A DNA stretch of 64,000 bases. It comes from Hofstenia miamia. Its lineage: Eukaryota > Xenacoelomorpha > Acoela. The notes below the pieces were generated by a model that saw only the letters and a list, made by a program, of their open reading frames with translations, ran no database searches and had not been told where the DNA came from. Every line of letters begins with the position of its first letter. The first letter of the stretch is position 1. The DNA lies in contig SCFE01000047.1 in the NCBI GenBank assembly GCA_004352715.1, positions 309,381 through 373,380 on the forward strand, given 5' to 3'. Both the position numbers and the translations under genes were made by a program. Positions 42,211-54,371 of this stretch are shown piece by piece.

Positions 42211-42774
42211 TACTTACTTAAAAAAATATTTAATGATTACTGAGGAAAAAGCTGAGGCTATTTGACAGTGTCAAAGCATATTAACCATTGAAATAGAAAT
42301 TGTAACCTAGCAACATTTTAGTTACAAAAGGGAATTTTAGACTAGCAATAAATAAAAATATTTTTATATTCGTGTTTATTTACAACGTCTACACTTATGC
42401 ATTTCTACATTGATTTTAACCTAGTGAAAGTGCTAACACAAAATTTCGATCTTGATAGAAAATTCATTTTAATACTTTTTTAAAGAATCTAGGTGTGGAG
42501 ATGGTTGAAATATTTGGTAAAATTAATCGTTCATAGTCTAAAATTAAATATTGTATTTAAATTGTCATCAATTTTTAGATAAATGATAAATTTCGTCGCT
42601 AGATGGCATAAAGAATTAGGTCATCTTCTTCGAAACAACATCGAATAATTATAATTTTTCGACTGAAAATCGACATTCCATCATTGTTTCTCCATCATTT
42701 CGACTTCAAAAAAAATTATTATGATTTAAAATTGCAAAATCCTCAATTGACGGGTCTTGCGCATCTAGTGTTAA

Positions 42775-44700
42775 TCAGATGTTCATGTCATTTTTCAGAG
42801 GGACTCAACTGAAATTTCAGTTAAAACTCAGTGAGATGAAGCGGGCCGAACAATGTCGCTAGTTCCAAACGGATTACTTCAAGATAATCAGCATTCAATT
42901 TTTCTCAATAAGCAAATAAAACATGAATCTGTAAAACCGAAATCAAGAAAGTGTAAAACCATTTGATGAATTTCTCAATGTTTTAATAAACAGGAAATTC
43001 AAATGCGCCCTCAAACTCACGTTTGGTCCAACCCGCACAGTAAATTTCATTTTGAAAGTGTTTATCTTCTTTTTGGTGATAAGTTTCTTATTATATTGTT
43101 CTAATGCAATTAAGTATGAAAAAATATAGTTTCATAGTAATAATAAAACAACTTTTATAAGCTCATTAACATAAAATAATATCTACTCCAAACAGTATTT
43201 CGTCTTTTTTAGATCGCCGCCTACCTCAGGAAATGCCGTTAATATTTCTATCGGCCTGAAATAATTGACAACATACTTACGAATTACTTTAAATACGCAA
43301 AAGCATTATTTATGAGAAGAGTTCAAGATTAATATTATATTATATTTAAAAACAAACGCAGTAATTAGCATAGAATACCGATGTTTATCACCAGCTAATA
43401 TCTTTTAGATTTAAATCTCCAAAATTTTCTAAATCTTCTTGCAAAATTGCACATGAATTACAGCAAGCAGCTAAACTATCACTAACAGAGCTCCCATCAA
43501 TATTGTTGTACCATCGGATCTAAACATGTACTAAATAATTCTTAAGAAGATACATTACTAAAATCAAGTTTTTTTGAAAATGCCAATCTTATTTAAAACA
43601 GTAGCCCGTTGATTAAGTTAAAAAAAATCGCATGTAATTTATAACGATTGGATGAGTAATTTTAATAACCTAAAATTGCTATGCGAACGATTTTAATAGT
43701 AATCAGTTGATGAATATATTGTCACGTTGGGTTTTAGAGAGACTAAGATACCTCTCTTCTTGAAATGTTTATTTGATTGTAATACCAGTTTACATGTGTT
43801 GACATAACACTAGGCTTGTTCATGGGTCGAAAATTTGATAACCACCCCACAACACACCATGAACATTTCTCTATGAGGCCCAAGAAATCACCAAGATAAA
43901 AATCATGTGTGCGTAAATATTTATGCTAACTTGCTAGCTTGCTTGTCATTCGCCAAATGTATTAATGTCATATGTAAGTCACAGTCTTCGGACAAATTGC
44001 GAAGTTGACAGCAGTTTAAGTATTAATGCGCCCTCAAAATCATTGCTACCCACCTTCCCATTTATTCTGCTGAAGAATTAATCTGATTGTTCATCTAAGA
44101 AATCAGAATTTCGAAAGATAATTTTTGACAAATTGTTTATCTTTTACTAATGCAGTTTAATGCAGATGAAGAAGCAGCAATATTTTGAATCGGTTCGGTT
44201 CAGTTTCGGGTACAAAATCCTGCGGTTTTGGGAAAAGGGCAGCTACTTCAAAGTGCCCTGAGAAGGCCTTAATTCAATAATTATTTATTTATTTATTGGT
44301 GTTTGCATGCTGGGTTTTTTGGGAAAGAATCGTTATTAATTAGCATTGTTGCAATTATATTTTAAAGTTGATATTAATGCTGATGCATTTAAAATAAAAA
44401 TAACTTAAGCTTCGTTTTTTTTGTTGAAACTAATACGTTTTTAACTAAACAATTACTTTTCACAAACATAAAATCTATGATATTTCACATAATTAACATT
44501 AGAAAATAGAATATTTAAGAATCACCAAATTTGAAATTATTTTGTTTTTTAAAAAAAAAGAACTAAAATCATACATATAAAATTAACATCACAAGGATTA
44601 TTTTTTGGGTGATCGATACTGAAAGACTTGTACAATGGTTGAGATGCAGAGGATAACACTATTTAATGAGTGTGTGTTCCAGATGTCACAGGTTAGATAT
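42775..44700. other. AT-rich intergenic DNA
   Basis: No gene recognised. A TTTA-rich tract lies at 44281-44300. The words GGTTCGGTTCAGTTTCGGG (near 44192) and, inverted, TACCCGAAAC-like words near 45520-45590 suggest old terminal repeats around the retroelement fragment that follows; not resolved. Confidence 0.4.
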
Positions 44701-44714
44701 GAATTGCTTGAACC

Positions 44715-45217
44715 CTAACCACCATATCTTGATAATAGAAGTGTAGCATTTCCTCGCTGTAAAATTACTGACGATTGCTGGAAAAAATGTTCAGATCGCA
44801 AGAGGCACTTCTGGCAGAAGAAATAAAAGACATCTTGGGGAATATTTTGATAGCAATTGGTGACCATGCTGCTAGAGCTTTCACTGATAGTAGTATGAAG
44901 GATATGCCAGCAGCTGAACATGATTCTGAGTATTTAGTAAGCTTTCGGTTGTCTGAAACTTCCAGAGCATGACCAGCATTAGTACGCGCAAGCGAAACAA
45001 TTAAGGGGATGCCAAGCCGATAACAAAGCAAAATTCGGAATTCAGCAGGAGCAAAGGAAAGACCAAGTGGTTTCAAGGGAATCGCAGCCAAACAATTCCC
45101 ACTTCCTGGTATGGAACAAGAGAGAAGTCTTGCTTTATCGCGAGGAGACAAACTGAAGGATAAACAAGTATTCTGGCTAACTTGCTGTAAAAGTGACTTC
45201 TGTGCTTTTGGGGCCAT
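44715..45217 (-). pseudogene. Retroelement 3'-coding fragment (C-terminal domain)
   Basis: 150 open codons (45217-44765) including SGNCLAAIPLKPLGLSFAPAE then FRILLCYRLGIPL, followed by AGHALEVSDNRKLTKY and an alanine/isoleucine-rich end. The pattern 'W..a.P....Gl.L...efR.a...RLG.P' and 'RK..KY' occurs at the C-terminus of retrotransposon proteins in many invertebrates (recognised from memory). The Cys/His and RxDG blocks usually found between them are deleted. Single N at 45222. Not a host gene as far as I can tell. Confidence 0.5.
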
Positions 45218-46356
45218 GCGTNGCAGGATTAGAAGTTCTTAAGCAAAAATATATCTTAGGTAGTGAAGCACAGCTCCTCAAGAGATGCAATTCTAACTGT
45301 GGGTCTTCAAGTAATTTTATGTCATTCATAATTTCAATGGACTTTGAAACACGTTTCGAAATTGGATAAATTTTGGAGACTTGGAGATAGGAGCTTCAAG
45401 AGTGATAAGACCATCTTTTCGTTTGTTGATTGTTTGTATAAATATTGTATAACTTTGCTGTCTGGCATTTCGGGTAGGATTCGGGTAAGATGCTGTGTAT
45501 TTTGGTATCTCAGGTACATTCGGTTTCGGGTACTTGTTTAAAAAGTTGGTTCGGCTTGGGTTCCAAATTCTGTACCCGATTCCAATTGTGGCAATAATTA
45601 TGTTCTGACTTTTAAAGTGGATGCCATTGGTTACGATCACTAATAATGAATAGATTGGTGTTGCCTTCGTTGGTTTTGGAAAACATTAAGAACACCCTTG
45701 TTTTAGGGTGCCATGAAGACCATGGGGCAAATATTCTGTTCCAACCCACCTCGCGAGATTAATGAGGATTCGCATGGGGCCCACAGATCCCCACCCCACT
45801 AGACAAGAATGCACAAAAAGTTTTAAATTTAAGTTTCTAGTGCATGATTCACGTGTAACAAAGTAATATATGCAGAGTTGACGATTGCAAAGCTTAGATC
45901 TCAATAAATTTAATCATTGTGGGGAGAGGGAGGGGGGGGGTAAGTTAAGATAGAAATCTAGAAAGCATTTATCGAGTCAACAATTTTAATCAGTTCCAAC
46001 AAATTTTACCAAGGAACTCATGATTCATAACTACTGTTGCCTTAATGCTGTCCTTCGATCCTGAAGACATCAAAGTATTTAGCTCATCTATTTAGTCCTT
46101 GTAGGTCTATAAACAGATTTTATGTGTGCTATGACATTTCCATATTTGAGAAATCAATTGTATTATTTACTTCCAAACAATTTTTCGTGATGGGACTAAT
46201 CCCACACATGGAAATACTACTCGTAATTTATCTAATAAATACAAAATATTGAAAAATTCAGTTGCATAACATTGGCCAAAGGTTTCAGCTTACAGAAACT
46301 TTATTTCAGGAAAATATTACATTTTGTACCAGGGTTCCAAGCATTTTGTCGTGCAT

Positions 46357-46401
<45 letters not shown>

Positions 46402-46600
46402 TGATATTAAAAACAACAATTCGCTACAAGTTTTAATAGTGAGCGTTTTTAAAAAATTATGAAAACAAGCGTTACAAACAAGGTCTTACGAGTACCATTT
46501 ACACAAAAAATTTGATATACACACCTTAATGGTATGTTATGTACATTATTAATTGGAAGTAGAATATCTCTGTAATTAAATAGTAGCTGTGTCAATGGTT
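45218..46600. other. Intergenic DNA, nothing recognised
   Basis: Contains a G-rich tract (45920-45942) and an (AT)n microsatellite (46360-46401). I searched it for the last exon of gene C on the minus strand and did not find one. Confidence 0.4.
46360..46401. repeat. (AT)n microsatellite
   Basis: About 20 AT units with a GTAT interruption. Confidence 0.95.
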
Positions 46601-46618
46601 CCAAAAATAAATGTATAC

Positions 46619-47038
46619 CTTTAATCTTAAGTACGCATGCAGAATACAGCGAACGGTAAAAGTTATTGCGATGGCTACTGAAAGAGGGTATAACTCATTA
46701 TATTTTGCATAACATTCGGAAACTCTCTCTTCATATATGAAGATATTTACCATATTCTCAAAACTTTCATTAACTTCGTCCACACATTTTCCTATCGAAT
46801 ACAAAATGAAGCAGAGTATCAGCAATAAAATCAAGTACATCACAAACACAACCAGCATTATTATTGCCAATCTGGGCATCATATTTCGCTTTGCAACAGA
46901 GAATTCCATTACTCCTGATGCACAGCATGCTAAACAATAATGTACGGGTGGCGCAGAGCAAAACAAGCAGTAATCCTGCTGCCAGCCTTTTGCAAATATA
47001 ACGTTTCGCGAATTTGCAACACTTGGGTTGGCCGTCAT
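46619..47038 (-). CDS. PLAC8-like membrane protein, gene C (last exon not found)
   Basis: 140 codons from the ATG at 47038 to a GT donor directly after LRLK (AAG|GTATAC), the same position and phase as in genes A and B. Order: GWQQDYCLFCSAPPVHYCLA and CCASGVMEFSVAKRNM (compare W..DICCWFQNP...MACCCPVILEYKIASKKSM in gene B); hydrophobic helix about 56-80; a short polar linker (about 83-112) in place of the charged linker of gene B; second hydrophobic helix; VRCILHAYLRLK. The expected IRE..IVGSS last exon is not visible in the 4 kb downstream. The gene may be truncated, have a long intron beyond a misassembly, or be a pseudogene. The frame is open upstream of the ATG, so an earlier start is possible. 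Confidence 0.65.
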
Positions 47039-48300
47039 TTTGAAATACAAAATAATGCGTTGCTGGTGCCATTCGGTGGCAGACAACAACAGAAAACAAT
47101 ACTTAATTTGTACAAAATTTTTCACTACGAAAATTGATTTTAGTATGTCATCTTTTATTCACTAAATGCTCGTGGAGTATAACTGAAGCCAATAATTGGG
47201 TAGTTCATTATTTCATAAGTATAAGTCAATCAACTTAGAAATAAAATATAGGAATAGAAATTGTGAAGTATCTTTTTATAATTTCTGCATTGACATGATA
47301 AAACCATTAGTGATAATAATATAAAAAATATACCTCAAAGCAGTGAGATCGAGGACTTTGAAGTGGTAAAGAAGTTGCAGAGGGACTAAAATGAAGGAAA
47401 TGCTTTCAAAACAAAGTAAGTGGTAATATTTAAGATTATAGAGATGGTGGGGATAATGAGAATGAAGGCCTGGGAAATAAGTATAGCAGAGTAGGATAGA
47501 AGATATATATTCAAATAATCGATAAAAAATTATTTTATGGAAAATACTCGAACACAAAAGAAATTTGATAGAGATTAAAGCAAGTCTTTGATAATGGCAG
47601 CACCGGAACAAGTTCTTAGGTAACCAAAAATTGGCTAGAGAGAAAATTCATGGCAGACACTTAGGGAGTACTTCGCCTGTGAATAAAGTTGTCAAAAGGA
47701 AAAGATATATATATCCAAAATTAGCTGTTTTTTCTTGTGATATAAACTTTTCAGGCAACTGTAAGATAACAACTTCAACGCTTTGTTGTGGTTTACTACT
47801 TAGTTGATCGAAAACACGTGCAGCTTTGCTTGAATGTGAAATGTTTTTGCTTTCCCCTTCTTATGATCATTCAGTTTTCCAGTTTTTCATTTTCCAATAG
47901 GTTGTATGACTTAATATCTGTATTATGTAATATAGAATATTACTTCTTAGTGCATAATAACTGGACAATTTCTTTCAATTATTTTTAGGAATGCGATACA
48001 CAGGTCCTAATAAATTTTTTGAGGGTTATACCTTGGGATACATGTGCCCCAACAGTCATATTTTTATTTGGGTGTTCCAAAGGTCTTTTGAATATATTTG
48101 TAGGGCTAAAAAGGGAAGTGAGCCAAGCGTATTCAACCAATCAATTTATACCTAAAATGTTTACTGAAATGTGTCTTATCCTCATAATTATACATAGTTT
48201 CGAATAAATATTTTCATATATATATATTTATATATATATATATATATATAAATTATAATTGACCATAAATTATTATATTTTCAGAATTATCTTTCACAAT
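47039..48300. other. Intergenic DNA
   Basis: Open stretches on both strands without recognisable motifs. An (AT)n tract lies at about 48216-48251. Confidence 0.4.
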
Positions 48301-49692
48301 ATCAAGAAATGTTAAGGAACTAGAGACACTGATGATGATTCCTTTTCAGATAGTCGCACAGAAAGTAGCACAGAAGTGAAAATAATGATGCATCTAGTAC
48401 TGATGCCAATGATGATTCAGATAGCACTGATACTAAAAAGGTCAAAATGAGAGATGAAACTTCATTCTTTTCGGAACAACCAAAAAATTTTGACACAAAA
48501 TGTGACATTCAATAGTTGAAAGGCGGAATTGTGCTACTTGATTGTTATCATTCAGCCTCACATCCGAAGATATTTTCAAAATTGTTTCCCAAAACCTTCC
48601 TTATATTTATAACTCAAGATAGATCGAGTATGAAAAAGTATTTACCACTAAACCCCGGAAGATAAGGCATAAGGATATCGGTTCGTAGTGATTCGCACTT
48701 AGTGCTTAGAGAAACGGTTGCCACAAAGTTATGCTCTTCAATCCAAGACAAAGATGTCTCACTCTGCTTTGATCGCTTCTTTTCTCCTGTGAAATTATTT
48801 GTCACTTTAAGATATTCAGTTGAAGGGACTTATATGTCAAACAGAAAGCACATCCCAACGTTTGATGGGAATCTTTGTAGAGGTCAGTACGAATTTCTGT
48901 CTAATAATGCAGGCTTACTTGCTTCCCTATGGCAAGATAGAAACCATGTATATGTCATGAAAAATTGTCATAAGCCTGAAAAAAATGGTGAAGCAAAAAA
49001 ATAAAGATGGTTCACAAAGCAATTTAGAATGTCCTACTGCTATTTCCTTTTATAACCATTTCATGGGTGGGGTAGACCGGAATAATATTCTGAGAAACAC
49101 TTATATCTTATAGAAGAACAGCACCAAATGGTGGAAACGAATTTAAGATGAAATTCAACATAAAGATACAGCACTTTATGTAAAATTGCTGAAGAATTGA
49201 TTGGGACAGCATGGTGGAGACAAATTGCAAGAAAAGAGCAAAAATGAATGGGAGACCTAGCAAGAGAGCTAATATAATATCTGTTGTAGGAAGTCATCTT
49301 CCAATATAAGAAGAAGATGTTCAAGATGTGCCTTATCACAAAGGGAAACATAGACCAAATTTCTTTGTAGGTCATGCAAAAACCTTTATGCATTGAATGC
49401 TTTGCATTAATTTCCATGTAATCACAATATAAATAGACATTTAATAATTACTAATGTGCGTGGAATGCCTTGTATCACATGTAATCATAATAAAAACAGG
49501 AAGTTATAGTTTTTATATTTTTTTACAATCATCTTTAGTAAGATTGTTGGGATACATATGTCGAATAACAAAATTATAATTAATAAATTAGTTTTCCATG
49601 CATAGAACTAAAGTTTTTAAATAGATTTATTAAAAATTAACTTAAGATTAATTTCCATTTACTAGGAATAAAACCCGTTGTGAAAGGGTTAA
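48300..49692 (+). mobile_element. Second piggyBac-like element, internally deleted
   Basis: Plus-strand pieces: an acidic N-terminal stretch (DDDSFSDSRTESSTEV near 48335), then after a jump the catalytic region 48702-49004 (DRFFSPVKLFVTLRYS, YMSNRKHIP, RGQYEFL, LLASLWQDRNHVYVM), followed by YNHFMGGVDRNN, KWWKRI and a cysteine-rich end (RCSRCALSQ, FLCRSC). This is the piggyBac order with the central part missing. The right terminus ends CGTTGTGAAAGGGTTAA, with TTAA at 49689-49692; reverse-complemented it begins TTAACCCTTT, a typical piggyBac end. No matching left end was found. A different family from the 39926-42774 element. Confidence 0.75.
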
Positions 49693-50480
49693 GTCCAACT
49701 TATCATTGATTAACGTACAAATTTTATAGCAATCTTTGATGTAAAACGCTTACTTACAAATGTTCTAGATAAAACTTTAAACAAATCACATCCTAAGATT
49801 AATTCCAGGAATCGACGCTTTAATTAATTGTTGAATTTTGTTTTTCGTAACTTAAAATGAATATTTAATGAAAAATGAAACCATTTTTGAGCAAATAGAG
49901 GAGATGGCAATGGGATCACCACTAGGGCAAATATGAGATATAGATAGCTCAAAATACCACATTTTTGCTATATTTATAAAACCAAAATTTCAGGAGCTTT
50001 TGAAAAATTGCTTAAAAGAATGCTTACAAAATTAAGATGTACTAGAAACATACAAATATCCATCCTTACATTCAATTTCATTGATATTGGGACTCCTGCA
50101 TAAAGATTACATTAATCAAATGCTGCGACTCATTCGTATTATACAAGAATTCCTTCATTTTAGCAGCATTTAATCAAATTAATATCTAAACTATATAAAT
50201 TTTGGAAAATAATTGCTATCTACATCGAATGAGATGAAAAAATACATTGGCCAAGGCACAACAATGAAGTACAAAGCCCAAGTTAAAAAAACCAGGCCCA
50301 ACCCAAATACAATGACACCTAGCCTTAGCACTTATGAAAAACGTTAAAATAATGTATGCAATTGGAAGACAACATTTGAAAATTTTTTTAACCTAAAATT
50401 ACAAAAAAAATGAAACACCTGACTTTTTTGCTTAATTAGAGTTTAATTACTTTTACTTTCATTGAATACATCAAGTTTCT
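49693..50480. other. AT-rich intergenic DNA, nothing recognised
   Basis: No convincing frames. A short GGCCCAACCC-like patch near 50303 recalls the hAT-like ends elsewhere but has no partner. Confidence 0.45.
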
Positions 50481-50483
50481 TCC

Positions 50484-51420
50484 TTAGACTATTCTTATGC
50501 CAGCATTATAAAATTTTTTTGCTATTGTGAAATTGCACTTACAATGCTGAATACCTTTCACATAATGCCTTCCAAAATTGTATTTTGATTTTGTATCTAT
50601 AAAAAATATATAATTTCCAAATATAGGCCTATAAATAACACGGTGTGGCATTAAATTTTGTTGATCAAATTTTTTCACTGTTTCAGTCATTTTTGGATGA
50701 GAATTACGAATTCGAATGTCATTTTACATGGAAAATCACACTTTTTCAGTTGTTTGTATTCTAAATTTTAGAAAGCCTGCATTACTTTGCTCAGTTAATG
50801 TCTTGGACACGCATTGGACCATTGAAATTATACCTTCTCTACCATAATTTTCCCACAATAATTCATTAAGCTCAGTTTCACTGTCATGACGAGTCACATT
50901 GAGTATTAGGATTGAATAAAATTTATTGACACACATTCATGCACCTTGTATATAACATAACGACCATGCTCTGTGCATATGACAAAATCATTCATGTCTT
51001 CTCTGGAAGTAACAGCTGCTTATAAATGAATTCATTCTGTTACATCAGTTGATATTATATTCTGAAAACCCATTACAAATATAGGCTTAAGGCAAATGAC
51101 ATATTCTGAAGTATATTAAAAATGTTTGGGTATTAAATTTTGACACCTAAGTAATATATTCCAGCTGCCATACAATTGTTATAGTCTTGGCGAGTTAAAT
51201 ATCACCAACCTTTGTCTATTCTTCATGTTTAGCAGGAGTTGAGAAACCGCAATAGCGACTGGTATTTTTTGTCTTTGAAGAAGGAATTTTCTCGCATATC
51301 TGCTATCAACTCATCTTGTGAATCTGTACCTTACAGCAATTATCTTCAATACTTAAATGTCTTGATATTAAAGAACGCATGTCCAACTTACAAAAAATAG
51401 TCAAGAACAGGGGGACCAAT
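50484..51420 (-). pseudogene. Decayed coding-like tract, unassigned
   Basis: Consecutive pieces in different minus-strand frames look like a degraded protein: DSQDELIADMRENSFF (near 51300), AAVTSREDMNDFVICTEHGR then YVIYKVHECVSI (near 50960), ETELNELLWENYGREGIISM (near 50870), and QQNLMPHRVIYRPIFGNY with KFYNAGIRIV (50690-50484). Composition is coding-like, with frequent frame changes and stops. I do not recognise a family; an old DNA transposon or a dead host gene are both possible. Confidence 0.3.
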
Positions 51421-52114
51421 TTGATGGTGGATTTTGTAATACAAATTCTCAAGATCTACACTACTTTTCTCAAAAGGATTGGAATTCATTAGTTGCAAGG
51501 CTAAATGTTAGCATGAAACAAAATGGAATTTTCTTTGCTAAATTGAGGAAATGAGACATTGTTAGTGATGATGTCTGTTAAAATTCATTTTCTAAAATGT
51601 CAATTGTATGTTTCTCTTAAAAATTTTGATTGTTTAGTGATAAAAATGGTTTTTTTTCTAAAACATATTGAAATCTGCAGATTTGGGAGTATAATTTGGT
51701 CTCATATAGTTTCTTTAAGTTCAGATCAATGAAAGCAATCTATTTATTAGTTATTTGATCACTAAAAAATGCTTGCTGAAAGCTAAGATTCTTAGTCTTG
51801 ATAATATCTCAATTACAGCAATCAGAAAATGATCAAATTTAGAGTATATTTTGGCCTCATGGGCTTTGGATGAACAGAAAACATCACCTGATATTAAAAT
51901 CAAAATATAATTAAATGTCCATATGCAATTTTAAAATTCATTTGAGGATTTTTGGAATCTCAATTATAATACAATTTCCGATTTGTATATTCAATAATCT
52001 ATTTAGGCCATAAATTTAATTTCATGATATTTTCTAAAGTGTTGTTTCTACCGTGAAAATGACATCAATTTCGTTTTTTAGCAATATCAAATTGAGCAGA
52101 AACCCCGAAAAAAT

Positions 52115-52355
52115 GTACGCAACTAAGAAAATTGTTTTTGTCACACAGTTTAATTATAGCCCTGTCCCAAATCCCTTCCCCAACCTCAACATTAACACAA
52201 ACCATAACCCTAACCCTAAACTAAGCCAACCCACACCTTAGTCCTAACCCTAACCCTAAACCATGCTCTAAGCAATATGTAGAAAAATATGCAAATTTAT
52301 TATTAATATTGTACTCAACTAATAAAAAAATGTTTTTTTGTCACACAGTGTAATT
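52115..52355. repeat. Telomere-like CCCTAA tract between direct repeats
   Basis: CCCTAA/CCTAAC units cluster at 52206-52260 with degenerate ones before. The tract lies between two imperfect 41-45-bp direct repeats (52115-52155 and 52311-52355), each starting GTAC.CAACTAA and ending TGTCACACAGT.TAATTA. Reads as an interstitial telomere-like sequence inserted or duplicated together with its flank. Confidence 0.7.
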
Positions 52356-53203
52356 AGTGATACTGAAATATGTAATGTTTTTTAACATTCGAATGTATAA
52401 ATATGCTTCACAGCCAGTGATTACCTCATTGATTATTCGTTTAAAGGATTTTTTACTTTGTTTGTTGAAGTTAATTTCCTTAAATGCCAATCCGATTAAC
52501 GCATGTTGCAGTACTACTATGTGAAACATGCATCCCAAGAGACAAAGCGCATTGAAAACCAATTAGACAATCAATTGCTCTTCAATGATCTCAGCGGAGA
52601 GGCTCATCCAACAGGACATTGAAGATTTAGAAATAGGGAATAAAATACTTATTTGTTCATTTAGTAAATGCAGTTATAGCTCCATTATTAAATAAAATTA
52701 TTACTTAGACACAGAAGGAGCCTTTTTAGTGCATGCGCAAGAGACAGACAGCAATTAATGTCATGACAAGAATGAGAGAAAGTCAGCAACTGATAAGAGA
52801 CAGGATATAGTACCGGTACCTATTGTGTGAAAATACAAATGGTTCTTGGTAAACTTACTGAGAATGAATATTCATCAAGTTTTAAAAGCATTTTGCGTAA
52901 AACTACTTGGAAAACTGTAATTTTATGTAAATAACGCCAACTATAATATATATTTTTCATAGTCATACCAATAACGACCTATAATATTTGCATACTACCG
53001 GACCCTACTGCTGCAGTGCATCAGATTTCAAACCATAGTTTTATACTATATAAGATTAACCTTACCTGATTCATGTGACTTAAATTTACGAATAGTTTTG
53101 TCTACATTATCGAAACAATCCATTTCAACCTGATTAAAAAAAATTGAATATTTTTGGACACAAATATAGGTTTGGAAATATGGTCACAAAAAGTGAAAAA
53201 AAT
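52356..53203. other. Intergenic DNA, nothing recognised
   Basis: No recognisable coding sequence or element. Confidence 0.45.
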
Positions 53204-53212
53204 ATTCGTGTT

Positions 53213-53818
53213 TCGGAAACCGAAAGGGGCCGTCGGCCTAAATCTTCCCTAGCCAACCAACCAACCAAGCCAAGGGTCGAAACTGAAGGACTGGGCTGGA
53301 CTAATAATGGGCAGGCACGTTAACCATCAAGACAAAGGAAGGTGATACAGTGTGTACTTTGTATTTGTTGGGGTGGCGACTGTCATGGAGCCTGTCTGTT
53401 TGTTGTGTTGAAGATAGACAGCGATGCAGTGGAAACATTGCTAGCAAGACTGCTGCTGTTGTTCATGGAGCAGAAAAGTCAGTCTATTTTCTTCTGGCCT
53501 ATGGGCGTTTGCAGTGCCTTGTGCAAGGCAACTTTGCTGCATTAGGTCTTTTGTTGAATGGAGCAGGCGCTCAATTAGTTACCACCGTTAAAAGCCTTGG
53601 TTGGTCAAAGATAGTGACCGTAACCATCTCGACTGAAGTTCAGCATTTGGCTTCACTCCGCTGATCAGACTAAACACAAATCAACGCTCTATGTGTCAGG
53701 GGCTGCCAGAGGATTCTCATGAAAAAGCCGGCCTTGGTAATATATTTCTAGCGTTAGGTCTGGACTTGGATCATGGCTTTACCCACTGTTAAGGATATGA
53801 ACTGGTAGAGTAACCCCG
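53213..53818 (-). mobile_element. GC-rich dispersed repeat, copy 2 (606 bp)
   Basis: Relative of 32453-33098 in opposite orientation. Flanked by an exact 9-bp direct repeat ATTCGTGTT (53204-53212 and 53819-53827). Its right end complements CGGGGTTACTCTACCAG, the exact start of copy 1 next to its own target duplication. The other ends (TCGGAAACCGAAAGGGGCC here, GGGAACCCAAGGGC in copy 1, same orientation) are similar but not identical. Contains a 104-codon plus-strand frame (53350-53664) with no counterpart frame in copy 1, so probably not coding. Confidence 0.7.
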
Positions 53819-53827
53819 ATTCGTGTT

Positions 53828-54327
53828 CTTGAAGATCATGAAACTATCGAATCTCAATCAACCAGTCCTAATTTTAGGGTTTGGAACAAGTCTTAAATTT
53901 GTACGTAGTTGGTTGAATTTTATATTTTTTCTTTACATATTAATGTTTATATAAACAAAAATTCATGACAATATGTAATATTCTAACAGAAATCCATTCA
54001 AAGAATGCATTCCGGTATCCCATATCAATAGAATAGTGAAAAAGCTCACATTATTTATGGCATTTCTTCAAAGTGACTTTATGGCTTTCTAACCATAACT
54101 TTGCATTGATTAATGTTGCCATTTGAAACATTTTTATATTTCCTTGAGTAGGTTATGCCCTGATAGTGCTCTCTGGTAAATGTACAAAATTTTATGTATT
54201 TGTCTATTTGACAACAATAAAATGAAACATTGATTTTTTATCAAAGTTAGGTACAGAGAGTTCACACATAGAGCATGCATAATCTTAGTGGCTTCCACTA
54301 ACAATGACATTATTCCATGCTCCTGTA

Positions 54328-54371
<44 letters not shown>

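Larger units (their letters stand above)
39926..42774 (+). mobile_element. piggyBac-like transposon (2.85 kb)
   Basis: TTAA at both ends (39926-39929, 42771-42774), the piggyBac target. Inverted termini: on the left, after TTAA, a tract ending ACCCGTCAATTGAC; on the right, reverse-complemented, TTAACACTAGATGCGC followed by AAGACCCGTCAATTGAGG. The shared core ACCCGTCAATTGA is exact, and GCGC precedes it on both sides. A decayed transposase occupies 40274-41844. A LINE fragment (41930-42210) is inserted behind it. Confidence 0.9.

Noticed and set aside
44765-44972. Plus-strand frame overlapping the retroelement fragment
   Set aside because: The minus-strand reading carries the recognisable retroelement pattern; the plus frame is its shadow.
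52206-52260. True chromosome end
   Set aside because: Only a handful of CCCTAA units, interrupted and with ordinary DNA on both sides.
53350-53664. 104-codon frame in the GC-rich repeat as a gene
   Set aside because: The related copy at 32453-33098 has no corresponding frame; high GC lowers stop frequency.
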